A DNA stretch of 64,000 nt from Varroa destructor (GCF_002443255.2 NW_019211455.1:48667489-48731488); one strand, 5' to 3'. Shown: positions 13,401 through 27,109, counted from the stretch's first letter. Notes: generated by a model not told the origin, from the sequence alone. Numbers and translations: made by a program.

Positions 13401-16400
13401 TGTGAGCGCAATATAACCGCGAGTTCATTTTTCCCACCTCAGCTTCGCAGCCGCTACCCCCCAGCCGGCTCTCACATGCGCAAGCAAAGCAGTCGGCGAC
13501 CACGCACACTACGAGGATAGGTACCATCTTACACTAGTCTCGGGCATTTTTCGGTACGCGCATGCCAACTCTTTGAGCTCGATTCGCTCGTAGAAGTCTA
13601 TGGCAAGACAGCTCAAAAAACGATGGTGCAACGCTAATCAGCCGATGCAGTATGCCGCAGATTGCTGCCGTCGCCGTTCTTGCAAAAGAGACGGAAAGGA
13701 AAAGTATGAGATGAGGCGTCGTTGCGTAAATCACGGTCGCACAACCGCGACTCGTAGTCTGCCGTCAGATAGCAACGGCCGAGGCAATGGGCATCTGCGT
13801 CACGGGCAGCGAGTACGGGGTCGATTCACGGTAGACGATAATGTTATATGCAGACCGTATCACTGGCCGAGGCTGAGCAGCGCTGCATTTTGACCCGATG
13901 CAGAGGGGCTGAGAAGGGGGAGGTATTAGAAATCTGCTTGCCTGGGTGTATATAAGGAGAAAGCAGGAAAAAAGAAAAAGAGGAGAGAAGACTCTTCTCT
14001 AAGCGCTGTTATCAGTGCTAGTTCCCTTTATTCGATAGAATCGGGCCACCGAATTGCTGTGCAGAAGTTGCTGACGGCAAAAATGGGTCGGTTTAGAGAT
14101 CCATCTCGCTTCCATTGCCGCAGTGGCAGCTAGGGCGTTTGCGAATCTGGCGATAACGCAACCCTGAACAAATCTCCTACTAAGAGGCTAACTCTTTCGT
14201 CCAAAACAACTCCAGTAAAACCACGACGGATAATAAGAACAACCGAGTTTAGCATAACGAGGCATGCAGCATAAGGAAAAACAGACGGAAGTTGTGTGTA
14301 GCGACAAACACGGCGAAACTCTGGAGTATCGGCCGTATTGGTTACACTGGTAATCCGGGCTCTAGAGACAAACTCGGCCTTCCGTGATATATGGTACTCG
14401 CACGAAGGTGAATCATGAACGAGGCTTTCTTCCGCTACTGCACCAGGAAAGAAAAAAGTGCAAATGAAATAAGAAGAAGTGATGCTATGGCGTCGGTCTA
14501 ACGCCGTTAGTAAGAGCTGAGAAGGTAGCTAATGGAGGTAATGCCCAGTTACGTTCACCTGTGGCCCCTGCATCAGCGTTGTGCCCACGATGGGCCACAG
14601 GCAGGGCACACTCTTGTCTGTCCTGGCAATTTGAGTGCCCGGCAATGTTCAATGCTACGCTAGTGCGACTGAATATAGAACGGATCATTTAGAAGTGTCG
14701 GCCGACTGCGTCTACCTACTCTGCGTTGGATACTAAAACGCCGTCCATCTGAGGACAAATTTTAGACTTCGCAGAAGTACCTACGATTGACGCGCATCCA
14801 CTGTTGTTTTGAACAAAAGCCTATTAGTAGACCATTCGTAAGAAAGCAAATTTACTGAGTATTACTGCTCAATACAGGAGACTAGAAAAATGCTTGCGTT
14901 ATATGCATATTACCAAAGGGTACAGAGAGAAGAATACCTGGGGGTCATTTGTTAATTGCCCAGATTTGAAAAGCAGTCTTGTAAAAATTACTCGACAAAA
15001 ATACTAGCTATTTTGATGTGATCAGCGTAACACTCTTCTGATGTTGAGTTGTGGTATGCTAATCCATATTGTGTTATTGGTGAATTTGAATACAGTTTGG
15101 TCAAATCTCTTTTTTTGTGGCCTCTTAACTATAGTACTATAATGAGCTGGGTCAGCGGCCATTCTGTGAAAATGACGCGAAGCTTACGATCTAATTGAAC
15201 TCATATCGTCGTATCTTTTCCGCGAACTCTGACCCCTGGTCATCTCCTAACGTGAAATTTCGGATAAGAGAACCATTAGTCAGATTTATGAACTGAAGAA
15301 AAATCCTCCTAAATCGTGACAAATGGGCGTCATGTTTTTTTTTAGCATTAATAACATAGTTTTTCTCGTTTGATTTTGTACAACAAATCGTTTTCTTCAG
15401 ACTGCAAAATCATTACAGATCGTATCCTAACTGTTGAATTATAGAAGCATGGTAGATAATGAGAGATATATTTCTTTTGTGTGATCAAACAAGTATTCAG
15501 CTATAAAAATATAAGGCGGTTTTTTTTCACAGGATAAAGCTGTGTAATCACGAAGTTCCACATTTCCTGTCTGTATACAAGCCATGCATGGAAATTTTCC
15601 AATATATTCTGTATTAATTCGTTGCAATGGCCCAACAATCTGTCTGACGTGTACCTAATAGGTAGGACTCTATAAGGGCTCATGTGAGATCTTCGCGTGC
15701 GTTACTATGTGCTCCTATAGTCTTACTTCACTTGTGCCAGCTTACGTTCACAAAAAGCTAGCCGGTAGCTATCAATGCAATAATATAAAACTTCGTTGCT
15801 TCTCTACTGTACCCCGTTTAAGCGAGCTTTGCCTAAGCTTTGTTTTTCAGGCAGCGTGCAAACTATGATCTAATATTGTACCACTATGATTGCCCCTTAG
15901 TGCTAACACACTTATTCACGTCGTATTATCGGTTACTTCGGACTTCAAGGAGTTCGGTTACAGAGATACTAATGGGGCAATGAGAACAATTGCCATACTT
16001 AAAAACCTCATAGCGATTGTAAAAATCGTTATATCTTACTTTTGTTGTTAATTACTTTTACTCATATAAAAACTATAGTCATAGGCATGATTGCGTGTCA
16101 ATTTAGCTCGCCTGTTTTTCGTATTTGACACCTATTCTGTTGCCACATATGGACACTCGAGCGTTGATATTACCATTAGTGTTTTTTGGATTAGAAATTC
16201 TCTTTATGTCGGTATAGAGATCGCGTTGGAGATGATCATGTATTAGGACTTTATAGCTATAGCGGTGGTAAAGCTGCGTGCGCACGTCTCGTTGAATTGG
16301 AACGTGTTGCAGTATTGGCTTGCCTGCCGATGCAGCATTGCCTGAAAGGCGAGCCTAACGTACTTGATTTACCTATCATTAATTTAGTGCAATTAGGCTA

Positions 16401-17857
16401 CGCATTGAAGCTATGTAATAGGCCACTGATTAATTTTCATCGACATACGAAACGGAAGATGGCTCTTGCTGATTCGTTCTGTTCGTTAAGCGAACAAGGG
16501 CGTTGTTAATTAAGACAAAAGCGATGTTGTTCAATGATACGCGACTATTATGTATATACATCGTCTTATTTCCCGACGCGCTGCCGGCTCCGTTCCTCTC
16601 TGACGGCGGCTTTACAACAAGACGTTAAAGGCAAAAGATGTAGTGGAAGCTATATAAAATATAATGCCCCATTAACGACGGTACTTTAATGCCCGTCATG
16701 GATACTTTCCTCTTCACAGCTTTCTTCAACCACTCGCTTGCACTGCTGCCATCGGATGCTGGGGCCAACCCGCTGGCCCCTCGAATCCTAAACCAAAGCC
16801 TTCGTTCATCGGGACAACCGGCCAGGTTGTAGCGGCGTGTTGTTTGAAGAGGGCACTTAAACAGCACCACGAGAGAAAGCTGAAGTGCACTTGGTAGCAA
16901 CGAGTAGCAGTGGCGGTAGTACTTCACGTTACTCCTTTAAGATATCATTAGTAGCAAATTGCAGCGATATGACGGAGTTATGGGGGTTGTGAGGCGAATA
17001 TGAGGGTTAACAGTAGGTTTGCTACTGGCTTCCAGTGCTCGAGTCAGTGGGCGCAACGGGAGCTAGTAATAATGGCGAAACGAGTGACTCGGTAGGTATG
17101 CGTCTACTGGAAAGGTTAACAGTAGACTCGGCAAGCATGTTATATTTTGATGGGGCTTAACATGAGACATCATTGAGAACAGTTACCACGCCGAAAAGTT
17201 ACGCAGCACGACATGTCAGTTGCATTGAGGTAGCACAAAAAAAAGCAAAAAAAAGGGTTAATCATTTCATCAAGTTTCATATGAATTTGAACATCATAGC
17301 ATTGTGTGAATTGCGGAGAGCTGCAAGTGTGTATGTTATTTGGGCTATCGTAGTAATACCGTAGCCATATTACAAAAAAGTTATAGAATCGAACGGCCGT
17401 TTTTGTTCAGATTAACAAAAACAATAGTCGTCGTAATAAACTGTGATAATGAGACCCGCCTTGTTACGCTACCTGCATATGAGTGCAGTGTACAATGCGG
17501 TGTAAACGCATTTGAATAGCTGTCGTTGTCCGAGACGAACCCGATGAGAGTAAGCTTCGTTCGGTACGTCGCAGGTCCCGCTCGTCATCAATAAATGACG
17601 CTACGATGGGCCGACGTTGGTCTGCGTTTTGAATAGCAGGTGAACCTTCCAGTTGTGACTCGCTTGAGGGTGGCTTGTTCCGGTTCCCGACTGACCTTAG
17701 CGCCTCCGTCTGATGATGATGATGATGGGATCTGAAAGCGAAAAGTCCAAAAGAAAGAGAAATGAGCCCGTGAATGGGAGACAATAACGACGCGCATTGG
17801 ATCGACGCTCTGCACAGAGTAGCTTTGTTCACGTGCACGATTAATTAGGTTGACAAA
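10431..17857. other. Long non-coding stretch, no gene recognised
   Basis: Contains short ORFs only. Locally GC-richer patches occur around 11.6-12.6, 13.5-14.7, 16.6-16.9 and 17.5-17.8 kb. A TATATAAG element sits at 13949-13956, and an A-box-like GTAGCTCGGTAGG near 11865-11878 has no matching B box. The patch just before 17858 is the likely promoter and 5' UTR of the next gene. Confidence 0.45.
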
Positions 17858-19282
17858 ATGGCTTCGTACAATGTCCCTAACACTGTATTGACTTCACAAA
17901 ATTGGCAAAGAAATTTGGTGTTGGATGCCCTTGACGCGATGTTGGCGCCAAAATTTGCCCGAGTTGAGGGGTTCGCTAAACAGCTTAAGCCACGAGACAA
18001 AGAGTACGCGCTTCTTAGATTGGAAATGATCTTATCTAAAATGAACAAACAATTATTGCAACAACGTAAACAACTAAGACTCCACTGGAGTGAAGATAAT
18101 GAAACTCTTTACAGGTCGCTACTGACAACAGTCGACGATATGAGTAAAACACTAGTGAAATTCAGGAAATGGTTAATTGCCAATTTTCGGCCGGAAAACC
18201 AAGATTGGAACATTACGAAATACCTTGACCTGGCAGTGTCATCCCATAACACTGACATCCCACATGAATTGAAACAATTTCTCGATGAAACGATGCAAAT
18301 ATTACCAAATCAATTAACCATCGAGTTTCGACACTGCTGCAGAGTTCAGTCGTGTAATCATCACCAGGCTGCAAAGAGCTTCAAAGTTATAGTAGCTCAT
18401 GGTAGGGGCGCTGCGCACCACACAGATAGTGTCCATGTTCCAGCATTGCACGATCGCCATTTCACTGACGACCTTAGAAATTTTACATTTTGAGCTTCAA
18501 AGACTTCCTGGATGCGATGTTATATATATATATATGGACCTAGTGTACTATTACTATGTCACCTTATTATCACTATTTATACAGCATGATAATTCGAGGC
18601 CGGTATTCTATAGCCGCAGTTTGACAAGCCCAGTAAATACAATCACTATCCGATAGTAGATCAGAAGTTTACATCAACCATAACAAACTGGATAACGATG
18701 CGATAGAAAGTAACTGTGTTCTTCCAGCCAACAGAAGTCCCAAGTTGGCGTAAGTGCCTTCGGAGATGCTCGGTCGCAAATTTAAATTAATTACTATTTT
18801 CAACGCATAGTTCTTGTTTAACGTGCGCAGCTAAAAGTTCTAGTGGACACCGTGACTAGCTTTACCTGTTCGTTGCTGGGCGAGTGGTTTATAAAAAGTA
18901 ACTGGCTTAAGTTTAGATTCGGCAGGTGCGTAAAGGTGAATGAAACTCGATGTGTTTTTTCAATCTGTGTCCAGGTAAACTCTGCTCGACAAAAGGGGGA
19001 TCTCCTGAGGCATTTTTGCCTTACAACATCGTCCAATTTCAACTCAGGCCGCATCTTCCTTTGGGTCTGTACATTTGGGCGTATAATACTCCAGGCCATC
19101 CCTATATAGTAGCTTCAAGGGACAGACTCGACCCGATTAATTTGCTTGGTCATGTGGGTGGATTAATGTGCTACGAAAGCTTGGAAGTCGCTGTAAATGT
19201 CCGACTTTGGCCAGAACCTTCAATGGAAGATCAGTTTCACCAAATGTTGTTCGCAAAGGCGACCCCATCAACGGCTAACTGA
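17858..19282 (+). CDS. Unknown two-exon family protein, gene C
   Basis: Two exons, 17858-18401 and 18975-19282, join in phase 1 (CAT G / GT AAA), giving 283 residues. The start is the first ATG of the open frame (MASYNV) and precedes a region that aligns with genes D and E. The N-terminal half is predicted helical, with heptad-like Leu/Ile spacing, and ends in a Cys-containing CCRVQSC. The C-terminal half looks like beta strands and carries the family motif VRLWPEP near the end. Gene C is the most diverged of the three copies here: it lacks the DESFDP and LLGFEG blocks in exact form and has DPINLLG instead. Intron position and phase are the same as in D and E, which shows common descent. There is no signal peptide or membrane segment, so it is probably intracellular. 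I do not recognise the family and assign no function. A polyadenylation signal follows. Confidence 0.7.
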
Positions 19283-19406
19283 CAGAGGATAAACGGAAAC
19301 ACTCGTAGTTTTTAGGTAAAGCAAATTGCAGCACCTTCGATGCACATAAAATATATAAACGACAGTTTTACTAGCGTAATTCATAATAGTAAAATGTATG
19401 AATCGC

Positions 19407-19412
19407 AATAAA
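19407..19412 (+). terminator. AATAAA polyadenylation signal of gene C
   Basis: Canonical hexamer about 125 bp after the gene C stop codon, in AT-rich sequence. Confidence 0.55.
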
Positions 19413-20162
19413 ATTGTACGGATAAGAGTTCATATTTGGAAGAGTGGTGGTTTCGTACAACGGCTCGTGTTTTTTATTGCGTAAATTAATTCGTTTACGA
19501 TACGCATGAGCAGGTAAATCATAGCCGAAAAAAACACTAGATAATTTTCCATACGCGGTCATAATAGGGACCGCGAACCCACAATGTCTACGTCTGAACG
19601 AGCCGGCAGCTTCTCCAATGAACTGTGAAGACTAGCGCGATATGATGACGATCATGAAACTATCGTAGTACACAAACATTCGACGTTGATAACCACAAAT
19701 GAAGATCAAATCACGAACAGTGACCATTTGAAAATAAAAAGCTTCGTCCGAAGACTGTGTATATTTAATAAAAGTACAGTTGATTAGTGATGACTCATCG
19801 ACTGGCTGGATTAATTCGGCCTATTGCCGTGGCCACGATAGCGACCACAATTGCTCGCGGACGCAAGCAACTCTGATATCGATAACTGTGGCATATTCAA
19901 CGAAAAAATGATGGCCGTCCGTGAACTGTGCTTGAAGAAATCGATTTCAATCGTTGGCCATAACGTTAGCATCCGGTAGGTCTGCCTTGTTTTATCTCTC
20001 CATTATGGGCCATATGACGGCAACTGCCAACACGTGTAAACGACGAACTTCTCAAATCGTCTATCGATTTGCCGCGTGTTAGGAGGAAAAATCTACAAAC
20101 CTTCAATTGAGCGACTCCTTTATTCAGATATTGGGTGCAGTAACGATCCTCGTGAAGTAAAA
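19413..20162. other. Intergenic, likely promoter and 5' UTR of gene D
   Basis: No coding potential except an open frame running into gene D from 20076 without an ATG. An upstream non-coding exon of gene D is possible. Confidence 0.4.
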
Positions 20163-21174
20163 ATGGTTCGAAGTTCAGCAATGCTTAACAGATTGGGAAA
20201 GACTGTTTCGCGGTTGAACTTTCAAGACAGTATATACCTTTCTCTAAGAGTGGAGTATCTTTTAATACAGATAGATTCTGTGCTTTCTGCTCAGTACAAG
20301 CATCTAATGACCTTCACAAATGGAACTGATCTATTAAATCGATTGGACGAGGCCATGTCTGCAGCGGTAAGGTTCAAGAATTGGTTTCGTGAAATTATGC
20401 GCACGCAGGACAAATTTACTCTCGAACGTTACCTTAGCCACGGCGTGGGCGTTGAACAGAAGGAAAGTAAGACTGTGCGAAAGATACTGTCTAGAATTAT
20501 GATTTTTCTACCCCGATGGGTGAACTTTGATGTCGGGGGTTGTTTTTGCGCTAAACCACAGGTCCTGCAGGAACTCTATGACGGCTACCGCGTATCTATT
20601 CTGCAAGGTACGTACAGCGTATTCGATTTTAACAGTTAACAGTTAATGTTAGTCCATAAGTACGGCCCTTTTTATACTTGGAAGGCGAATATTTTTGCAT
20701 TTACTACTTCGACAGGTAACAACCTACCATCAACTGTCATCAACTGCAGGGACCAAGAAGGTGTTCATGGAGTTTGATGCTGAGGACGTACGAGAATGCA
20801 ACAAGACAGTGCTTCAGGTGCCGCTCGACCCGTCAAGTCCGATGCAGGCAACGGTCTATATTCGACTCGATCAGCGCGGCGGTTTTCGAAGGTTGTTTAT
20901 GCCGAAGGATCGTAAGGTGTTTTTCGATGAATCGTTTGATCCTGTAGCCTTGCTAGGCTTTGAAGGGAGCCTTCTCGGCAAAGGCGATATCGAGATGCCA
21001 ATCGCGGTCCGACTATGGCCGACACCTGATTGTGAAACGCTTTACCAGGAATTACTCGCTGAATCCGCATTTATTTCCTCCTCAGTGTCAACGGAGCTGT
21101 ATGGAAAATCTAAGGAAAAATTAGTAAACTGTGGATTGTCTACCGGCGGGGTACCAGGCCGTAGTGATTCGTAA
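20163..21174 (+). CDS. Unknown two-exon family protein, gene D
   Basis: Exons 20163-20607 and 20750-21174 join in phase 1 (CAA G / GG ACC) to encode 289 residues. ATG 20163 is the first ATG in frame and starts within a few residues of the start of gene E when aligned; the frame is open further upstream but has no ATG. The N-terminal half is alpha-helical with blocks LRVEYLL, QYKHL, FREI and RKILS, and ends in GCFCAKP. The C-terminal half holds LQVPLDP, DESFDP, LLGFEG, KGDIE and VRLWPT, then a 30-residue polar tail not shared with gene E. Gene E matches it closely across both exons. No signal peptide or transmembrane segment is visible. The two halves look like a helical bundle and a beta-rich domain, but this is inference from composition. 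I do not recognise the family. Confidence 0.8.
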
Positions 21175-21236
21175 ACTGTTTGAAAGACATCGGCCCATGT
21201 CTATAAGAAGTAGTACCTGATAAATTTAAACGATGG

Positions 21237-21242
21237 AATAAA
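21237..21242 (+). terminator. AATAAA polyadenylation signal of gene D
   Basis: Canonical hexamer 62 bp after the gene D stop codon. Confidence 0.6.
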
Positions 21243-22466
21243 ATTTTAGATAATTTTTTGCCTTTGCTTTCAGATTAATTATCAGACAGCACCAGCCGAT
21301 CCTACCCTATTTGCATACATAACACGTACGCATGACTGTGTAATGGAGTCATTCTGAAACGAGCTCGCAAGCTCTATTTTTAAGGGTATACCTACATACA
21401 TATTTATTTTATAGGCGTATATATATAAGATGGAAAAAGTTTATTAGGAAACTGTACGCGTTTAGAAAAAGGGGCTTTTTAAACATTGCATTAGTAATCA
21501 AGATAAGATTTGTTGAGAATGTCGTAACCGTAACGCTCTATTGAAACATGAAATACTTTCGTCTAATGCGGTCTCTCTTTGACCATCTACGTTCTTGCAA
21601 TGCTGGAATTAGACGTAACATCGCTGCTCGTATCACCTCGTATTAAATCACTCGAAGGTTGGTTTTGCATAACGTCAAGCGGGAAAACGAGCACACGTCA
21701 AGATAATGGAGTAAGGTACACATATACATTTGCGTACACGCAATTTATGGATGGGCTGCTACGCTTGTTAATAGCGCTTGACGCAGAGAAATCGAAAGCG
21801 TTATAATGGTTCGGCGGTAGTAGTGACAGACGCCTAATGGACTGTTGGAATTGTAAATTGGCCCGAAAAAAGAGGCAAAACAATGTATGGAATACTGCTG
21901 GTAATATGCGTGCAAACATCATCCATCTGTAGATGTTTTTGTATATATATATATATATCTCCATCGTGCAATACATCGATACGTACATTTCGGTACATAC
22001 AGACCACCAACGGTAGGTTATGGCGTACCCGCATGTCGTAGCAATGCATGGAGGACATTCCTTCATTAGATAGAACAAATTGTGGAGCAACACGATTGTC
22101 GTTCCTGCCTTTCTTTCACAAACACCGATGGGTATTCTACGGGGAGTTGTTAATGCGTAAGTTTTTCAATGTGACATTATGTTGGTTTTCGCTATTTACG
22201 TGTGACGCACACCTGCGACTATTATTCGACAGTGATGGTGACCGTAAAAAAAAAACCGTAACATAGTTATTTTTCAATTTTATTTCACAGTATAAAATTT
22301 TATTATAACATTTAGGCATTTGTAGCACACGTATTCCGTAGTACACTAAAAAGAAGTTAGTTGCTTTATAAAATATCCTGTGGATGCTTATTTCTACAAA
22401 TAGTAAAATTATATGAAGAATATATTGCCGACCTAGTGCCTTTTATGAACATATCGTAACTGGAGC
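21243..22466. other. Intergenic between gene D and the first channel gene
   Basis: AT-rich, with a short (TA)n run near 21940-21960. An N-terminal exon of the channel gene may lie here, but none could be picked with confidence. Confidence 0.4.
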
Positions 22467-25400
22467 ATGCCTATTATCTTTCATGCCAGACTGGATGAGT
22501 TCAGCGTCTTGCGGGTCGCCATATTTTTTCTCTCCGTAGCTGCTTTCGTCTATCAAGGTATCCAGGTAAGTTAAGTCCGGTTTTCACATTGCGCTTTGAC
22601 GTTTAAAACTGATGATTTCAAACTTCCGGAAATGCTGATTCTAACGCTGTATTGTTCTTACTGAAGATCAAAATATTTCCATCAATAGCCAGACAGCGTC
22701 TTTGATAGAATCTCGTCATCTTTGATAGAAATGTACGCGAATGAAAAGATAGTCGCTGTTCATCTGTGTGGATGGGTATATGTATGACGATTATAAATTT
22801 TGTCAGGTGATGATGGACTATTGGAAGTACCCGAGCACAGTGGATGCGCGCACCGAGGGCGAAGGAACGCTGATCTACCCAGGGCTTTCATTCTGTATAA
22901 CCAATTGGTAACTAGTCACCGCCGCTAGTCGCGAGCACCTACTGACGCGTAAGGCACGCGTAATTTATTGCATTTTAAGAACTATATCTAAATCACCCAA
23001 TGAGTTAAGAAATCGCGGTTTTTACACTCATTTTGGTTGTGTACACTCTTTCTCTTTTTTATAGGATTAACAGGACGAAATTCTGTGAACGTTTTAAAGA
23101 AGCGTGCGATAACAGCAATGGCATTGACGTGAGTGAACTTGAAAATAAAAAAAAAACCGAGATATTATACATTTTGAGACAAACGTATCTTCACACTTAA
23201 CTTTTATACTAGTAGTATATAGTGTTGTTGTTTGCGAATTCTACCACCGTGAAGTTAACGATGGCAACTAACGATACCATGAACTTCCCATTTATCACTC
23301 ATTGCGCATTCGGTTCAGCCTCGAAACTAATTCGCGGATAATTAATAAACATTAGATTTTGTGTTTTTACAGCTTTGGCTGGTGCAACCAAGCAAATAAA
23401 GAGAAATTTTTCATGTTTTTCAGCTCGCTGCAGTCAGTCGGATAGTGATGACCCAGGCCAATCTTACTGAATTTGCACTTGATCCTATGAACATCCTTCA
23501 AATTGGCTTTGTTAACCCGGCCCAATACTACTTCGAGTTCTATCTAAACACGAAGTAAGTTGTTAATCTTTCTGCAGTGTTCTACAAGGACCGCCTGAGG
23601 GAGACTACCTTGGAGTACAACTGTTCGGCAGTAATGAGAAAACAAAGAATACGAATTTTTGAATCAAAGGCTATTGCACATCTTTGCTTTGATCCAAACA
23701 CGGATCGCCTATCTGCTGTGCCCAACCCCACAACTAATTTTACACAGGGTTGCTATGTAAATAACATCTCAGGGTTTCGCTTTTTAGACACCATTTTTGC
23801 TCGCCCATATTTGGTCAAAATTACCACAACTGATACGGCTTGTTTTTAGCATGCGAATAAACTGGTTGTGCGTTAAACACCGCGCGCATTTACAGAGGAA
23901 AGATATAGGACAACTCAGCAGGTCCTTTCTAATATGTATTATTTATTGGCTTGGCCATGCTTTGTTGCCCTGTTACCAGTATTACGAGAGTATCATACTC
24001 AATTCTTCCGATCCACATGTGCTATACAATGAACTGGAGGACAGATGATAAAATGGAAGCTGTATATCAGAATATTATTGCTTTCGGTAAGTGTCAACCT
24101 AGTACATTCGCGACAAAAACAAATACTTCATCTTGTAGTAGTTCGTCTGCGCACCTTCGTTTACTGTGAAGGTGAATTTGACGGCTTTTCAGACATTCAT
24201 CGCTTTGCATCGTTAGGAATACAATTGAACTTCGTAGAATGTATAGTCAATAGCGTAGTACCTCACCTTTTCAGTCACCTTCATTTTCGAGTCAGGCCGA
24301 AGTGAAAGATCAGAAAACAGGTAAGAGCTAACCTATCTGAGCGCGTTTGAATCGAACTGTTCCAGAAATGAATATGATGGTTTCATGGCCAGATGACGAG
24401 CATATTCAGACCTCACCGTACGAGCTTACATTGGGGTTTCATCACGTTGATACCAATACGGCTGGTCAAAGGCACGCAATAGTTCTACGACCTTCAGGAG
24501 ATTACGTGTTCGGGGTTATACAGGAAGGTACCGAAACCTCTGTGACAACGAAAAACCTTTCGAACTGAAGCGGTGAATTTAGTATTTTTTTATAGCGATT
24601 TCACGCATGGCCATTGTCAGTCGAGGATTCAACCGTTCCTTGGAAAAAAAACGCTACATACTCACTTGTGTAATTCCACTGCTATTCAAGCCCACCAAGT
24701 TTCTTGTTTCCTCTATGAAATAGTAGCTCACCTTGTAGTGACAGTAACCGGCTGAGCATTTCGATTATCAGTGGCTCAGTATTTATTTCGTAATCGTTGT
24801 ACAATGGCTGTAAATGGGATAAATGCGGGATTGAGCAACGTGGCCCATTTTCGTTTATAACGATGATTTTCATTGCAACAATGGCCCAAAGGAACCCAGA
24901 CGTTACCACCGCCGTACGACACAAACTGCCGAAACTACAGCGATATAAAGGTGTTTGATGATGGTTACTTCGTTAAGTGGAGCCGAGATGTAAGTGGTTT
25001 TATTTTGGTTGTTGGTTTTTTTTTGTTCTTTTATTATGGTTTTATTAACAAAAAGTATTGCAGTCCCAAGCAACTCAGAAGTATCGATTTCTAGGGTTCA
25101 CTTTAAGGCCACACTATCTAGCTGTAGTTTTGAAACGGAATAGAAAAACAACAGTCTGAACTTTTGATTGAAAGTGTTCATGCGCTACAAATACACGTTA
25201 ATCGTTATTTGACGCTGTCTCTGTTAAGCAGATGTGTAATGAAGACTGCAAGTTGCGTGTGGTCCGGCGCGTTTGTAACTGTATTATGTCCAATTACGTC
25301 TATCGTAACAAAATCGGCGGACGTGTCTGCGACCGCAATCAGACTATTACATGTGTTCAGGGTAACTCAGACTGATTTTATAATGAATGATAATAGTCAT

Positions 25401-27109
25401 TATAACCCACTTTCTAATTATATGAATGTTAACTGTCTCCTTTCTGCTAAATTTATTCAAATGCATGACCATATATATATATAGAAAATCCGATCGACTA
25501 GCCGATTGGTTCGATTCCTTTTTACTATTGTTTGGCATTATTGTCCTGCTTCGCCCAATGCGGGACAGCCGATCAGTTTTTTGTGCGCAAATTTCGTCAT
25601 GTAGTGACAATCGATATATCCTGACAAGGTTGCTGTCCTTTCGTTTTTGCGCCTAAAGCGGCCACGTTAACGATCCTCTGTCGTAAAAAAAACAGGTCAC
25701 ACACACAGCAGCCTCGTATCCGTATCTAGTCTCGTTTTTTACGTCAATTTCTGTTTATTATTAATTTGAGCCTTTTCTATTATATGGCTTACTTAATACG
25801 GTAACAAAACGGACGCTGTAGCCCACGCACGAGAAACGTATTCGCGAATCTGCCCTCGAGAATGCACCGCAGCTTGCCGCGAAGATACCTACAAAGCCAC
25901 TCAATCCATTTGGAGACAAGTTAGTTCCGAAGACAATGAGTAAGTTGTATGATACACATCGAATCTTTTCAAGAACTGTTTTTTCTTTTTAGTTACAAGT
26001 TCCCTAGTATTGCACTATTGATGAGTAAGTCCTTTAAGTAGAAAAGTTTCATTGATGCAAAATGCAAAATTTGATGGGATGATACTGAATGTTAGACAGA
26101 TAAGTAGCGCTATTGAGTAATTGAATTCTAGTCAAAGCAGAAGCGATGGCTTTGGTTAAAAAAAAAAAGTCTAAAATGACGTCGATTGCTACTGTTTTTA
26201 TGTGCCGAATTAATGTTCATGTCTGCTCACAGCCTGTACAGATGCTAAAAGTTGTTGCTAAAACGACAAAATTTCTAAAAATTTCGTCTGCGTCTGGAGA
26301 GCTACGCCCCCTCACAAAATGGATTAATTAATTAATTCCCCCATGAATACATTCCCCTCAAAGTTTGGGTCAGTCCGCTATGCGAGCGGCGATATCATCC
26401 GAGTTTGGCTTAGTGGAATTAGAGCATTTGCAGAGGATTAAAGGCAGCACCCCCAAGCCGTTGGAGCTTAGGCAGAAAAGTCCGATCCTTACTTTCGAAG
26501 TCGTTTCCTATTAAATTGTAGCCCAACCTGCAGAAAGGCATATTTTCGGTGACCCGTCTCATAGAACAGGTAATATTGTCAATACCAATTAATAATCTAA
26601 ATTGAATCCATAACTTTGCCTGCTGCCAATTTTTAGCCTAAAATACGTCAACATCAAGGTTATCGTCACGTCCCGTCAGGTAGATGTTCTTCATTTCGTA
26701 CCGCTACTCTCGGTTAGTATCTGAGCTTACCTTAGGTGAATGCATAATTTACGAGGAGAAGGAATGCTTCTAGCGTACTTTTCATATCATACCGAGCCTC
26801 ATATCTAAACAAAACACTTAAATATGGATTTAAACGCTCATTACTATTATGGTAAATGAGTTCCTGTTTACGTTCTCGTATAAAAATAGGCTACTTAATA
26901 AAATTTTGATGCAATTTCAGTCAACCCAGATTCTTGGCATTATCGGCGGTTACGTTGGCTTCTGGATGGGGCTTTCATTCTACAAAGTGGGAGCAGAGTG
27001 TGCCAATTATATACTTGTTATAGTCTATCGAATATTTCGCGTTCAGGCCGTTATGCGGTACCTTGTCGTGCACAGATCATTCATGGCGGTCAGTTACAAT
27101 AGCCCTTAG
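22467..27109 (+). CDS. DEG/ENaC (pickpocket-like) sodium channel subunit, gene A
   Basis: Eleven exons read by eye: 22467-22565, 22807-22907, 23065-23128, 23424-23554, 23980-24086, 24366-24527, 24892-24989, 25232-25361, 25822-25939, 26637-26712 and 26921-27109. They join in matching phase to give about 424 residues. DEG/ENaC proteins are trimeric amiloride-sensitive cation channels with two membrane segments and a Cys-rich ectodomain. Seen here: TM1 in exon 1 (VAIFFLSVAAFVYQG), the YPGLSFC finger start, MCYTMN, LPPPYDTNC, a run of paired cysteines (MCNEDC, VCNC, CPREC), and TM2 with GGYVGFWMGLS, which includes the G-L-S selectivity filter. The exon 6/7 join has an equally in-frame alternative, 24541 to 24900. 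The cytoplasmic HG gating motif expected before TM1 is absent, so a 5' exon is probably missing from this model. The neighbouring gene B is a paralogue with the same late intron phases. Confidence 0.85.

Noticed and set aside
17464..17838. 124-codon minus-strand ORF just before gene C
   Set aside because: No known motif and it contains a CATCATCAT simple repeat (His run); more likely the promoter and leader of gene C.
21180..21203. miR-71-like TGAAAGACAT sequence after gene D
   Set aside because: Only the seed matches; the following bases differ and the local hairpin is far too short for a precursor.
23577..23849. 90-codon plus-strand ORF inside channel gene A (FYKDRLRE...)
   Set aside because: It lies in the intron between 23554 and 23980. 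The flanking exons join in perfect phase without it, while including it would need a 22-nt intron and a frame shift.
24273..24320. Possible exon TCACCTTC...AACAG/gtaaga in channel gene A
   Set aside because: It has good splice-like borders, but its phase does not fit the flanking exons, which join correctly without it.
25500..25520. B-box match GGTTCGATTCC
   Set aside because: No A box at the right distance and no cloverleaf; it lies in an intron of channel gene A and is probably chance.
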